From the NCBI GenBank assembly GCA_025084515.1, contig JAJAGP010000424.1, forward strand, positions 357,744 to 421,743: a stretch of 64,000 nucleotides of DNA, in the 5' to 3' direction. Positions 14,501 through 29,095 of the stretch are shown piece by piece. Position 1 is the first letter of the stretch. The number at the start of each line of letters is the position of its first letter. The stretch comes from Ancistrus triradiatus (lineage: Eukaryota > Chordata > Actinopteri > Siluriformes > Loricariidae). The notes under the pieces were generated by a model. It was not told the DNA's origin. It worked only from the letters and a program-made list of their open reading frames with translations, and did no database searches. Both the position numbers and the translations under genes were made by a program.

Positions 14501-17500
14501 TCACTGCACTGCACTGGACAGGTTGTATCCAGTGATCTCTCTACACCTCACATGCATTTTGCTGCTCTAGTCCTCCAACTTCTTAATGTATTCGTCCTTG
14601 GTTTCCTTAACCCTCACTCACCATTAAAGCTCACCATTCCTATGTGAACCATTTAAATTATGCTATGATTCAGGTTTAAAATCAAACAAAACTCTTACTA
14701 TTAGATCGGCTCTCAGTTAAGGGACTTATTAAGTTGAAGTTCAAATAAATTTGTATAGCAGTTTTTACAACAAACCATTGTCTCAAAGCAGAGACCATGT
14801 TTGTTTCAGATGCAGACTCCACACAGAAAGGACCCAGGCCGCTCCTCCCTGGGATCAAACCCAGGACTTTCTTGCTGTGAGGTGGTGGTGCTATCCACCG
14901 AGTCACCGTGCCGCTCACAAATTTAGGTCTGAGACAAATTACAAAATTTCTCTATGTAAATAGAAATGTCTCTAGAGCTAAAATAACTTGAGTAATTTGC
15001 ATGGGGTTTACTTGTACTTTAGGCTTTCTTTGTAGGCTTTCATACATGGATGAAACAAGGTTACTAACCTTTGACCTGTAGTTGGATGACATGAGTCAAA
15101 TTTCCCTCAGAGTTAGACACATGACACGTGTACATGCCTGTGGCAGCCCTAGTGACTTTGGCCAAAGATAATGTCCCATTGAGTACCTGACGGGAAAAAG
15201 ATTGTCTGAGGTTATTTCAATATCAATGCCAGTAAGAGGTAGAGGTTTTTGTTCTTGACCCATTTATCTGGAGAATTCTGCATATTGTTCCATTAACATA
15301 TTCCCTTAAAAGGTGTAGGCATACTTAACCTATGTGGAACAGGCATGCAATTTCATGTCGTTTACCTTCCAGCAGTCTTTCGTGCTGAAGCAGAGTTCTC
15401 AACATTGCATATGACAGACTTGTGTTACTAAGCTGACAGACAGTTATCTACTAAATTTATTTTATTGGATGTTACATATCTTATGAATGCATGATTCAGT
15501 ACATGCACACAGAGCTTGAAATAGTTGATGGAATTGTATATATCATTCCATTTTTGGCAACAACAAATCTTCCACAAATCCAGTCTCTTTTCATACTGAC
15601 TGGACAAGGTAAACTTCACAGTATTACCTGCCCTGTGGTGTCCTCTTTCATCCAAATGACAGTGGGTTTTGGGTTTCCTAGTGCATCACAGCTTAGTATG
15701 ACAGATTCCCCCAATAAAACCTCTACAAAGGCTGGTGGCAGTTTTATAAAGACTGGAGGAGCTACAGAACAGCGGAAGGAAAAAATACAGTCAGGTCCAT
15801 AGTGTATGTAAAAAGCATTCTGTAAATTACTGATTTGGTCAGTGACATGTTATGTGCAAAATTCTAGTCAAGTTATTTAGGGCAAGTATACACTTGTGAT
15901 TCATTTTAGCAGGCAGTTAGACATATTATATCAGAGATTTCTAAAATAGGTTAGGTTCAGCAAACAAAAGGATAAGCCCCATCATTAGTGTCATACCTGT
16001 GATGGACAGGAATGTCCAGGTTCCATTCCTAAACTCATCCGCAGCTCTGTCCAGCAGGAGTATGCGACATTCAAACCAGCCTTCATCCTCCACAGTCAAA
16101 CCATTCACCACCAAAGATGCTTCTTTTGCCAGAAACACACGTCCTAAAAGAAAATATGTATGAGGCACAAAAATGATAAAAGACAAAACATTAACTATTC
16201 TTCTCTGGACCAAATCATAAAAGGGAGACACACAACATGATGATCCCACAAATAATAATTTTCTTATGCTCTACTGTAATTTCACATCTGAAATCTAGAA
16301 TAATTATTTGGACAGAATATGCAGCGGATTTTAAGTAAAACCAGTAAAGGTAATTATCTTTATTAAGTTAATTACCCTACTCAGGTTAATAAACTATATA
16401 GGATTATCCTTTATATTGGGTTAGGTTATTAGCTTACTTAACTCATATATAAGATACTGTGCAAAAGTCTTAAGCTACCATTAGATTTGTTGTTTTAACA
16501 ATGGCATAATGACCGTAAATAACATATTGACGACGGACCCAGAAATTAAAAACTTGGATTTGTCACTCCATAATACTCTTTTCCACTGATCTTCATCCAG
16601 ACTTTGTGAGCTTCAAACGGTAGAGGGGTCATCTTTACATCCCTATCAAGCTGCCAGGTACAGTGGGGCAAATAAGTATCTAGTCAGCCACTGATTGTTT
16701 AAGTTCTCCTACTTAGAAAGATGAGAGAGGTCTGTAATCTTCATCATAGGTACACTTCAACTATGAGAGACAAAATGAGGAAAAAAAATCCAGGAAATCA
16801 CATTGTAGGATTTTTAAAGAATTTAATTGTAAATTATGGTGGAAAATAAGTATTTGGTCAATAACAAAAGTTCAACTCAATACTTTGTAACATAACCTTT
16901 GTTGGCAATGACAGAGGTCAGGCGTTTCCTGTAAGTCTTCAATAGTGTTGCACACACTGTAGCTGGTATTTTGGTCCATTCCTCTATGCAGATGTCCTCT
17001 AGAGCAGTGATGTTTTGGGGCAACACGGACTTTCAATTCCCTCCACAAATTTTCTATGGGGTTGAGGTCTGGAGACTGGCTAGGCCACTCCAGGACTTTG
17101 AAATGCTTTTTACGGCGCCAGTCCTTCGTTTCCCGAGCGGTGTGTTTGGGATCATTGTCATGCTGGGAGTCCCAGCCAAGTTCCATCTTCAATTCTCTCA
17201 CTGATTGAAGGAGGTTTTGACTTAAAATCTCACGATACATGGCCCTGTTTATTCTTCCTTTAACACAGATCAGTCGTCCTGTCCCCTCTGCAGAAAAATA
17301 GCCCAAAGCATGAGGTTTCCACCCCATGCTTCCCAGTAGGTATGGCACACCTCAGAATTCTTCTTCCTCCAAAGACGGCGAGTTGAGTTTTTACCAAAAA
17401 GTTCTATTTTGGTTTCATCTGACCACATGATATTCTCCCAATCTTCTTCTGGATCATCCATATGCTCTCTGGCAAACTTCAGACGGGCCTGGACATGTAC

Positions 17501-19378
17501 TGGCTTAAGGAGGGGGACACGCCTGGCACTGCAGGATCTGAGTCCCTCTTGGCGTAGTGTGTTACTGATGGTAGCCTTTGTTACTCTGGTCCCAGCTCTC
17601 TGCAGGTCATTCAGGTCCCCCTGTGTAGTTCTGGGATTTTTGCTCACCGTTCTCATGATCATTTTGACCCCACGGGATGAGATCTTGCGTGGAACCCCAG
17701 ATCAAGGGAGATTATCAATGGTCTTGTATGTCTTACAATTGCTCCCACGGTTGGTTTATTCACACCAACCTGCTTGCCTATTGTAGATTCACTCTTCCCA
17801 GCCTGGTGCAGGTCTACAATTTTCTTCCTGGTGTTCTTCGACAGCTCTTTGGTCTTGGCCATGATTGAGTTTGGAGTCTGACTGTTTGAGGCTGTGGACA
17901 GGTGTCTTTCACACAGATAACGAGGTCAAACAGGTGCCATTAATACAGGTAACGAGTGGAGGACAGAAGAGCTTCTTAAAGAAGAAGTTACAGGTCTGTG
18001 AGAGCCAGAAATCATGCTTGTTTGTGGGTGACCAAATACTGGATAATGTGAGGGACACCAGGCAAGCGCATAGCCCTCAATGCCCAAGTTTGCAAGAGTA
18101 ACAGTCCCAGACACAGCAGATCCAGAAGGATAAGTTCTGAAGACATGCTGTTTTTGGCTCTATAAAGTGCTTCACTTACTGCAAAGAGAGCAGGTTCTGT
18201 AGAATGACCCACCTTGTAACCAGACTGATTGGTATCAAGGAGTTTTCTGGAAGAAAGGAAGATAACAGCACATTTGTTTGTAGTTGGACATGCCATCTGA
18301 GTTTAGTGATGGCTTCTTTAATAGAGGTGTAACTCTAGCCATCTGAAAGAGTGAAGGAACTAGACTGTACAGTGGGGCAAAAAAGTATTTAGTCAGCCAC
18401 TGACTGTGCAAGTTCTCCTACTTAAAAAGATGAAAGAGGTCTAGAATTTTCATCATAGGTACACTTGAACTATGATAGACAAAACGAGAAAAAAAATCCA
18501 GGAAATCACATTGTAGGATTTTTGAAGAATTTAATTGTAAATGATGGTGGAAAATAAGTATTTGGTCTCCTACAAACAAGCAAGATGTCTGTCTCTCACA
18601 GACCTGTAACTTTTTCTTTAAGAAGCTCTTCTGTCCTCCACTCATTACCTGTATTATTTGTTATGCTGACATTAATCTGTTTTACTGAGCAGCCCTCATG
18701 ATCCTACAATCACATTTGCAATGTACATAAACGCACATGTACAGTTTCTATTCATTTATGCAAATTTGAGAAATACTCTGTGATTGACTCTGTGATTGAA
18801 TATATACAGTATGTACACATATATATACGTACACATATATACATATATAATACCGTATTTTTCAGGCTATAAAACGCACTGGGTTATAAGGCGCAATATC
18901 AATGATCGACTGCTAACGGGTCTATTTTCATACATAAAGCGCACCGGGTTATAAGGCGCATTAAATGAAACAAAACTCTTAAGTTCCCTCGGAAGCTCAG
19001 TTTGGTCTTCTTTACCTGGCGCAGGGTGTCTTCTTGCTTCCTCCATTCCGTACCATTGATTTGTTAATGTTGAATTCTCTCACAGCTGCTCTATTTCCAT
19101 GTTGTACTCCGTGACTGATAGCGTTGAGTTTGAAATTCGCTTCGAAAATGAATGAATGAATGAATGAATGAATGCACACACCCTAATGCTGAAGCACAGA
19201 TCATATTACTCCGCGATGCTGCGCACTATGGTGGCCCTAAGCATCGTAACTTATCAAGGCTGTGCTAAAACATTTTGACAGATTTATGAGCGCCGTGTAC
19301 CGATTTTTGTGAAAGTTAAAGGATTTTAAGTGCGCCTTATGGTCCGAAAAATACGGTACATAGATGATACATATATAC

Positions 19379-19452
<74 letters not shown>

Positions 19453-22400
19453 GTCTTCTGTATATTTACAAATTCTACACTAAAAAAGGAATGAAGCATC
19501 AGTAAGTGAGGACTTGCATGTTACAAATAAGACCTGAGTTTACTTAACTCAGAAGTAAGTTTAAACACACATCACAACTGATGGAATAGGTAATACAGAA
19601 CTGTCTCTGGCTATACATATGCCTACTGCTACAGTGGGAATATCAGCCTCTCTATTGTAGACTTAACCCTTTAACGTTGTGGCAGGTCCATTCATCAGTG
19701 GTGCAGAATGAGGCTCCACGAGCCTGGTTAATTCTCATGTTACCATAGTGATGGACCCAGGGGTGGGGAGATTTGATTTGAATTCAGTTGCTGCAGAAAC
19801 ACAACAGGGCAAGAAACTCTGAGAGGATCACAAGGGGGGAGTTTTGTGCCCCAGATATTTTAAAAGATGCAAAGACGAGACAAAAAGGATGTTTTGTTTT
19901 AAACTGGCAAAGGAAGGAAACAAAGGAATCATGATATATGGATAAAGGCAAAAGGGAGAAATGGGGAAAAACAGACAGAGAGGGTGGGAGACAGAGTATG
20001 AGACAGAGAGTTTTGATTTGAATCACAGCTCAAACAAAAGGTCTGCCTGCAACTGACATATGTAAGTTGTTGGGGATTAAATATACAATTTCCCATTTGT
20101 CTTCACAAATGCTAAGTATGATAATATTATGTCTATTTTTTATATGTTTTCATACTATCTTATATTAAGCAACTTTCATGAACCAAGTTAGTCTGTTGAA
20201 TTTGACAAATACCTGCTATTGCAAAAAGCTAATATAGGGTACAAGTAGTTTTCAGATTTAGTCTAATGTTTGCAATGTTTGTGAAAAGAAAAACAAAAAA
20301 AATTGTAGAAAATTCCTTACACATGCTGATGAAATTCCTTGAATTCCTTAAAATAGATTTCAGTGAAGATCTCTGGATCAATAAATCCTCCAGGACCAAT
20401 AAGCACTCAGTGAGCTCTGACCTCTTTGCCCCCACAATTTTCTTCTAGACACATCCATCACTTCACACATTACATTACTTCCATGATGGCCAGTTCATCT
20501 GGTCCTAACCAATCACAGCCCAACAATGCCATACAAAGACTCAACATTCTGGCAAAAATAAAATACGGAATATCTGATATGTTGGTTGCAAAAGAAAATT
20601 CTCACTTGCCTCTTACAGAGCCCAGTCAGAAGTTTTTTGAGTAAGATTTCCTCATTTAATAAGGGGGACACCCACTTGAAGTGGAAGTACACTTTTAAGG
20701 ACTACTACAGGCCTGATTGATATTTTCTTTGTTGGCTGTCTTAGTAACTAATGAAGGAAATCAGAGATTAACTGGAGAGTAAGCTACTGTTATGAAAATA
20801 ACAATTGTCCAGTTTTAAGGTCAACATCTCTACAGTAGAGAGCAGAATTAGTCCAGCAGTGTAAAGGACCCACTAGATAAGACAATGTTTATATTTACTA
20901 TTGCAGATATTGAGCCCAAAAAAAGATCAGCCCAGAGGACTCAGAAGAAAAACTGTGGAAAATAAAAGCTGCTGGAGGAGGCAAGGAGATCACAACTCAT
21001 TGGATGTAGACTACTAATTATAGCTGATCACTTTACAAAGAAAGATATTTAACAGATTTCTACACCGCTCCACAGAATTAAATCTCAGTGTTTTTTTCAT
21101 TCTGCTGTTCCTCACACATGCACTGCCAGCAAAAATAAATAAATAAAACTATTTCTTACTTTAATTTTACAGGTTTATTTAAGTAACCTTATGTTTTATT
21201 AAATGTTTAGTTGAGTGAATAAGTTGCTATAGATCTGTATACAAACCCTGGCAAAAAGTATGGAATCACTAGTCTTGGATGAGCACTCAATCAGATATTT
21301 CATTCTGTAAAACAAACTCAGATCAAAAACGATACAATAATAAGGTCATTCCAAAGTGCAACTTGTTGGCTTTCAGGAACACTCAAAGAAATGAAGAGAA
21401 AACATTGTGGAAGTCAGTGAATGTTACTTTTATTGACCAAGCACAGGGGAAAAAAATATGGAATCAATCACTCAATTCTGAGGAAAAAAGTATGGAATCA
21501 CTCAAATTGGAGGTAGAAAATAAGGACACACACCCAGTCAATTTCCTTTCCCTAAATGGAACACCTGCCTCAGAGTAGTCTGCAGTTAAAAACACACCCG
21601 CATTCATGACACCTTGGAGGGCTGCTGTACGAAGTGGAGTGGCAAGAACCATGGCTCCAACAAGAGAAATGTCTCTTGAAACAAAAGAGAGGATTGTGAA
21701 ACTTTTGAAGAAGGTAACTCTTCAATGCATGGTTGCTCTAAAGATGTGGGCTGTTCACAGTCAGCTGTATCCAAAGATATGGACCAAATACAAACAGCAT
21801 GGAATGGGTTGTTAAAGCCAAGCGTACTGGTAGACCAAGAAAGACATCAAAGCGTCAAGACAAACAAACTTAAGGCCATTTGTCCTTGAAAACCGAAAAA
21901 GATGAAGCATAAATGGGAGGAAGGTGGTGAAGAGAAGCCAATGTATGTGACCGAACCGTTAGAAATCGCCTACTCCTAGGAAATGGGATTTCAATACAGG
22001 AAAGCTAAAAGAAAACCATCATTGACACCTAAACCATAAAAGAACAAGACTGCAATGGGCTAAGGAGAGGCAATCATGGACTGTGGATGACTGGATGAAA
22101 GTTATCTTCAGTGATGAGTCAAGAAATCTGCATTGGACAAGGTGATGATGCTGGAACTTTGTTTGGTGCCGTTCCAGTGAGATTTTATGAAGAGGCCTGC
22201 CTGAAGAAAACAACCAAATTTCCACAGTCCTTGATTGATATGGGGCTGCATGTCAGGCAAAGGCACTGGGGAGATGACTGTGGTTAATTCCTCTATCGAT
22301 GCACAAGTTTAACATTGAGATTTTGGACACTTTTCTCATCCCTTCAGTTGAAAACAGATGTTTGGAGGTGATGAAATAATTTTCCAAGATGACAATGCAT

Positions 22401-25400
22401 CGTGCCATAGGGGCAAAAAAACAGTGAAGGCATTCCTTGGAGAAAGACACATTGTTCAGTCGATGTCATGGCCTGCAAATAGTCCAGATCTCAACCCAAT
22501 TGAAAACCTGTGGTGGAAATTGAAAAAAATGGTCCACAAGAAGGCTCCGACCTGCAAAAGCGATCTGGCAACTGCTAGTCAAAGAGAGTTGGCACCAAAT
22601 TGGATGCAGAATACTGTTTGTCACTCATCAAGTCCATGCCTCAGAGAAATGAAAGCCGTGATAAAAGCCAAAGGTGGTGCAACTAAATACTAGTTGATGT
22701 ATTTTGAATGGTCTTTTGTTTATCTGTTTTTTCATGATTCCATGCTTTTTTCCTCAGAATTGAGTGATTCCATATTTTTTTCCCTGTGCTTGGTCAATAA
22801 AAAAGTAACATTCCATGACTTCCACAAAAATGCTTTCTCTTCATTTCTTTGAGTGTTCCTGAAAGCCAACAAGTTGCACTTTGGAATGACCTTATTATTG
22901 TATCATGTTTTTGATCTGAGTTTGTTTTACAGAATGAAATGTCTGAATGAGTGCTCATCCAAGACTGGTGATTCCATACTTTTTGCCAGGGGTTGTAGAT
23001 TACAGAACTGTGTATGATAAATAGCACACCAGTGTTTTGAGGAAAACCTGCCGTGCACACAGCTACCCAACAGGCTATTATGTGCAGAGTTACGTGTGCA
23101 GTCTGAATTCTAATGTACATCAGTATTGAATATGCATGCGACTTAAACCCTACAGCACAAGGTTTATGTTTACCAAAACTTAAAGTAGCCATACACAGTA
23201 TTGTTAGATATCTACATTTATTCAGTTATACTCCATATTAGCCAGGAGGCAGCAAATACAGGCCATAATGGTTGAAATGAACTGGCATTAAAGTAAGAAA
23301 CCCTTCAGTCAAATTGGCAATACTTCTCATATTCTTATAGCATGTGCTAGTTTAGCATAAATTTAACTTTAGATGAAAACATTGTTTGACAACATAAACG
23401 GCATAATATTTTATGAAGGATTTGCTGCCAACACCAATGTTCTGTTTCAAATTACATACAACTGGCTAACCTAAATCACCTCTTTTACATTTAAGGCACC
23501 TTATTTTTTTTTAAAGATTAATATGCTTTTGTCCAGGTATAGGCTACTTCTGTTGGCTGTAGCAAGAAGCCTCTGTTAGGGCATTCTCGCGAAACCACTA
23601 ATGGTTAATCACAATGAAAAACAGAGCCAATGACTCTACGACACATTGAACGTTGATGGATAGATAAGTAACAAAGTTAAATATTTTGCAAAAATACAGA
23701 ACTTGATAAATCCCATACTGTGCTACACCATACAACTCAACAAAATAATTTTTATGTTGGAATGACCCTTGAAGCTATCCAGTAACATGACATCTTAATT
23801 GTCTTGTGCTTTTCCTTCTGCAATAACCCTTCCATTTCTCCTTATAAGTCTATTTTATTCACCTAATCAACTTTCAACATACAGAGGCCTCTTCCACCTC
23901 CTCTATCCCCGATTGCTGGTTTGAAATCCCTGTCTGCTGTGCAGTGGAAGGTGTAAAACAAGGGGCTGTAGGTGCACTAGCCAGAGCATGCGAGCAGTCA
24001 GAACTTTTCACCAGTAGGTCTTAGCAAAAATTTGGAGATGCCAAGGATGCTACATCATGCACTTATGAATTATGATAATATTAAAGGCCAAAAAACTGTT
24101 CTCCCTTGTTGGTTAAATATTTTCTTAGTGAAACTGCAAATTTCATTTACTTTAGCATTTGTCAGTCTTTGCTGATTTAATTTGTTTGTGCTGACTGTTT
24201 TTCTTTGTTCTAACCTGTGTGGGTTTAGGGGAGCCATGCCCCAGTTGCATTTTGGGATATGTTTTGATTTGAATACAAAAATCCTTGTCCACCCCCAACC
24301 CAGTGCACTTCCCCTCCTCTTTCTGATTTGCCTCAAAATATCCCTCCACCCCAGTCCTCCACCACTCCCCCTAATCAGTTTAACCCTCTTGTGAATGGGT
24401 CTTTGTCACGAAATAGCTTACAGTTAACTCGGTTGCTCTCTTACTGCATGAGTGAACACGTTGAGGCTCTGAAGCACATGGCTATGAGCAAAGCAGCTCC
24501 ACAGGCATTGCTTGCAGGCATGGATCAACATGGCAATCCCTTATTGCATCTTCCTTTAACCAGCTTTGCCTGGAACCATTGTAGCGGCTTTAAACATCGG
24601 TCAATTATGTAATAAAAAATATGTGACTCCTGAATTTTGGTATGTTTTGAATGTTTGGTGGTACATGATTACCAAGTATTATGCCTGAGTGTGTAAAGCC
24701 TAATATGCCTAATATGGGCCTAAACGAAGCTAATTTCATATGCATTTTAGTAATGCATGGCTATGCAGATGGCCACGATTAACTAAGGGGGACTGCTTAA
24801 AAAATAATAGAAAGGGTATCCTTACCACCCTCAGAGCAAGTATGACTTCTGCCTCTTTATTAGAGGGTTGCATTAGTTCAAACTAATCTTGTATTTCACG
24901 AGGATCAAACAAACGCCAAGCCTCTGACATTGTGAAGAATTTCACAGCAAGGCTGATTAAACTTGGCCACCACCACTGTCAACTATGAGTAGTTCAACAA
25001 ACAAAAACCTGAGGCCCTCTCAGATAGCATACCCTGGTACAGAACTTGCCTAAGGAAGCAAAACTAGGCAATATGCATAATACTAGTCTGATCCTGTTTC
25101 TACATCCCAGTTCAGTTGTTTTTTTTTTACACATTTTACCTCAAAGATGAGCTCACTAAGTAAGCATTTTTGCCATCTGGGTAAATATTAAAGTCCAGAC
25201 TGAGCAGTATAACAATTTGTTTGGTTGTGTGATTTTGCTTGGGCTGTTTAACATTAGGTAAATGTTTACATGTTATAAACTAGGTACAACAAATGTATTT
25301 AATCATGAATGAATTGAATCAGGAGGACTATGTGGAACATTCCTTAAAATCACGTACAGTCTGTACAGGTTCTATACAAGAGCAGCCTTTTTCAAGTTCT

Positions 25401-27522
25401 GTAGTTAAGCATACAGTTTGAGACATTGAGAGATACAGTTCCAGGCATGATTTTTAATCAAAGTTGTTTAAATATCAAAAGTCTTAAGAAGAAACAGGTT
25501 TGTTGATTTCTCAACATTTTACACAATAAAATGAGGCCCTGCTGTAATTTACACACAAACAGGATAGAGACCTTGTTAGCCCAGCCTGAAAGCAATGCCA
25601 TCTACCCTTCTCTTGTTGGCATTTTATCTACCACTGCTTAAGGTAACAGGCTCTGACAAATTTGGAAAAAACATGAAGGGCAAGACATTGACGAAGCTGA
25701 CATGTCCTTGCCCAACAAACTCATCTGATTTTTTTCTTCTGTACAGATATTTGTTGTATAATTTTGACAAATATAATGATTATATATGTACTGATGTGTA
25801 ATATTAATAATCCCAGAATGAACAGAAGAAATGTAACACTTTGTGTACTTAGTCTCTTGTATCACTGCAGGCACCGTGCCACAGCTGTCTTTATGTCACC
25901 GGCTATGTTACTTGCTGACATGGCCATAGCACCACCATGGCTTGATCAAAGTAGAGACACATGCTGCCTGATTATTGTAAAGGAATGCTTTTAGTCCTTG
26001 TTCAGATATACCTGCTAACTTATTGTGCTCAGTACTTTTCTTATATGGTGGTCTAATTTTATAGCCACACTGCCATAGCACTCAAATGTGATGTGTCTCC
26101 ATGTGAGTTCTCTGGAATCATGCAGCCAGACATGTTCACGTGGAATGAAGAACACAAGCTAACTCGTAGGACACAACATACAGTGGCATGCAAAAACTTT
26201 GGTACCCCTGGTCAAAATGTCTGTTACAGTGAAATGTAAGCAAATTTGTGTATTATTTTTGTTTAGGACAATGTTATATGAAAATATGAATGGGTGCACC
26301 ATGCAAAAGTTTGGGCACCAAGATCTGCACTTTCAGATTTTTTATAGACTTTTACCAAGGTATGATCTTGATAGGGCTATGGCTTGTTCACAGTACTCAT
26401 TTTGAAAGGATAGGTAATGCAAATTCGTCTTCATCTTCTTTTCCACTTATCCATTTCAGAGTTGTGGTGGCAGCAGTGCAAGCAAAAAAGGCCCAGGCAT
26501 CTCTGTCCCCTGCAAATTCTATCAACTCTATCCAGGCCAGCAGGGAGATATAATCCCTAAGATCCTGGGCCTACCCTGGGGACTACTCACTCCTCCAGCG
26601 AGAGGCATCCAGGAGGCATCCTTATCAGATGCCCAAACCACCTCAACTGGTTCTACTCCGAATTCCTTACAGATCAATGAGCTCCTCATCCAATCATGGA
26701 GAATATGCCCAGCAACTACCAGAGAAAGGTCATACCGCTTGTATCCGCAGTCTCGTTCTTTTGGTCATTACCCAAAGCTCATGACCATAGGTGAGGATGG
26801 GGACCTAGATCATCTGGTAAATTGAGCTTGCCTTATGGCTGAGCTCCTCCTTCACTACTATCGCCCTGTACAGCAACCGCATTACTGCAGACGCTGTACC
26901 AAACCTACAATCGATCTCACGATCCCTCTTCCCATCCCTTGTGAAAAAGACCCTGAGATATATTAACTCCTGCACTTGGGGTCGACTATCACCCCCTAGC
27001 TGTTGGGCACAGGGTGGGGGCAGAGGGGCCCCTGGTGGGGTTCCAAAATTCCAAGAACTGGATGCCAGTTAAATTTCGATTTTTATATATTTAATACACG
27101 ATTGCAATTATTGCAAAAACATGTCTGTATTAAGGAGGTATCTATCTGTCAGGACCAGTGCAATCATGTACGTCATCACACACTCCCTTAGTGCATTAGC
27201 AGAATAATGACACTCAAAAAGTTTGTCTCCACTTTGAATGAAAATGAAAAAAGGTTACAAGCAATATGTGTGGAAAGTTGATCTGTTGTAAAGGGGGTTA
27301 CACCTCCAACAGGGCACTACATCTAAGGCAGCATGATATTGAGCTTGAGTGGTGTACCATGTTCGACTGACTGCTGCGTTAGCCAGGAGAGTCTAAAACA
27401 CTTAATGTAAACAAAGTGGTTTAATGTCCTAAAACCTAGGAAAACCAAGCTTCTCTCAAATACTACTGGTGATACGTAATCCCTACTGTCAAAATGACAA
27501 ACCCGTGTTCCAAAAATGTATT

Positions 27523-27554
<32 letters not shown>

Positions 27555-29042
27555 TGATTGCACTGATTGTGCAAGTTTTCCAACTTAGAAAGGTGAGAGA
27601 GGTCTGTAATTTTCATCATAGGTACACTTCAACCATGAAAGACAAAATGAGAAAAAAAAATCCATCACATTGTAGGATTTTTAAAGAACTGAATTGTAAA
27701 TTATGGATGGAAAATAAGTATTTGGTCAATAAATTTGGTTCAGCTCAATACTTTGTAACATAACCTTTGTTGGCAATGACAGAGGTCAAACGTTTCCTAT
27801 AAGTCTTCACCAGGTTTGCACAAACTGTAGCTGGTATTTTGGCCCATTCCTCCATGCAGATCTCCTCTAGAGCAGTGATGTGTTGGGCAACACGGACTTT
27901 CAACTCCCTCCACAAATTTTCTATGGGGTGGAGGTCTGGAGACTGGCTAGGCCACTCCAGGACCTTGAAATGCTTTTTACGGAGCCACGAGTGGTGTGTT
28001 TGGGATCATTGTCATGCTGGAAGACCCAGCCACGTTCCATCTTCAATGCTCTCACTGATGGAAGGAGAGCATTTTTGGCTTAAAATCTCACGATACATGG
28101 CCCCGTTCATTCTTCCCTTAACACGGATCAGTCGTTCTGTCCCCTCTGCAAAAAAACAGACCCAAAGCATGCTTCCCAGTAGGTATGGCACAACTCAGAA
28201 TTCTTCTTCCTCCAAACACGGTGAGTTGAGTTTTTACCAAAAAGTTCTATTTTAGTTTCATCTGACCACATGATATTCTCCCAATCTTCTTTTGAATTAT
28301 CCATATGCTCTCTGGCAAACTTCAGATGGGCCTGGACATGTACTGACTTAAGCAGGGGAACACGCCTGGCACTGCAGGATCCGAGTCCCTCTCGCCGTAG
28401 TGTGTTACTGATGGTAGCTTTGTTACTTTGGTCCCAGCTCTCTGCAGGTCATTCATCGAGTCCCTCTGTGTAGTTCTGGGATTTTTGCTCACTGTTCTCA
28501 TGATCATTTTGACCCCACGGGATGAGATCTTGCGTGGGGCCCCAGATCAAGGGAGATTATCAATGGTCTTGTATGTCTTCCAATTTCTTACATTTGCTCC
28601 CACAGTTGATTTATTCACACCAACCTGCTTGCCTATTGTAGATTCACTCTTCCCAGCCTGGTGCAGGTCTACAATTTTCTCTTTGGTTCTTTGGTCTTGG
28701 CCATGGTTGAGTTTGGAGTTTGACTGTTTGAGGCTGTGGACAGGTGTCTTTTACAGATAACGAGGTTAAACAGGTGCCATTAATACAGGTAACGAGTGGA
28801 GGACAGAAGAGCTTCTTAAAGAAGAAGTTACAGGTCTGTGAGAGCCAGAAATCATGCTTGTTTGTGGGTGACCAAATACTTATTTTCCACCATGATTTAC
28901 AATTAAATTCTTAAAAAAAAACTACAATGTGATTTCCTGGATTTTTTTCTCATTTTGTCTCTCATAGTTGAAGTGTACCTATGATGAAAATTACAGACCT
29001 CTCTCATCTTTCTAAGTCAGAGAACTTGCACAGTCAGTGGCT

Positions 29043-29095
<53 letters not shown>

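Noticed and set aside
15491..15802. 103-codon plus-strand frame
   Set aside because: Overlaps igsf9 exon 4 on the opposite strand and has no family features.
17409..17868. Plus-strand frames inside the 16.7-kb Tc1 copy
   Set aside because: Antisense to the minus-strand transposase relic, which holds the recognisable motifs.
19237..19452. Minus frame rich in CVCVCVYIYIYI
   Set aside because: Translation of a GT/TA/CA microsatellite; same reason for 29017-29217.
21242..22995. An active Tc1 transposon
   Set aside because: Ends are good, but the transposase frame is broken by stops and frameshifts between the N-terminal start and the intact C-terminal piece.
25595..25801. Small secreted protein (signal-peptide-like start MPSTLLLLAFYLPLLK)
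   Set aside because: No conserved body, no cysteine pattern, no splice or promoter support; hydrophobic starts are common by chance in AT-rich DNA.
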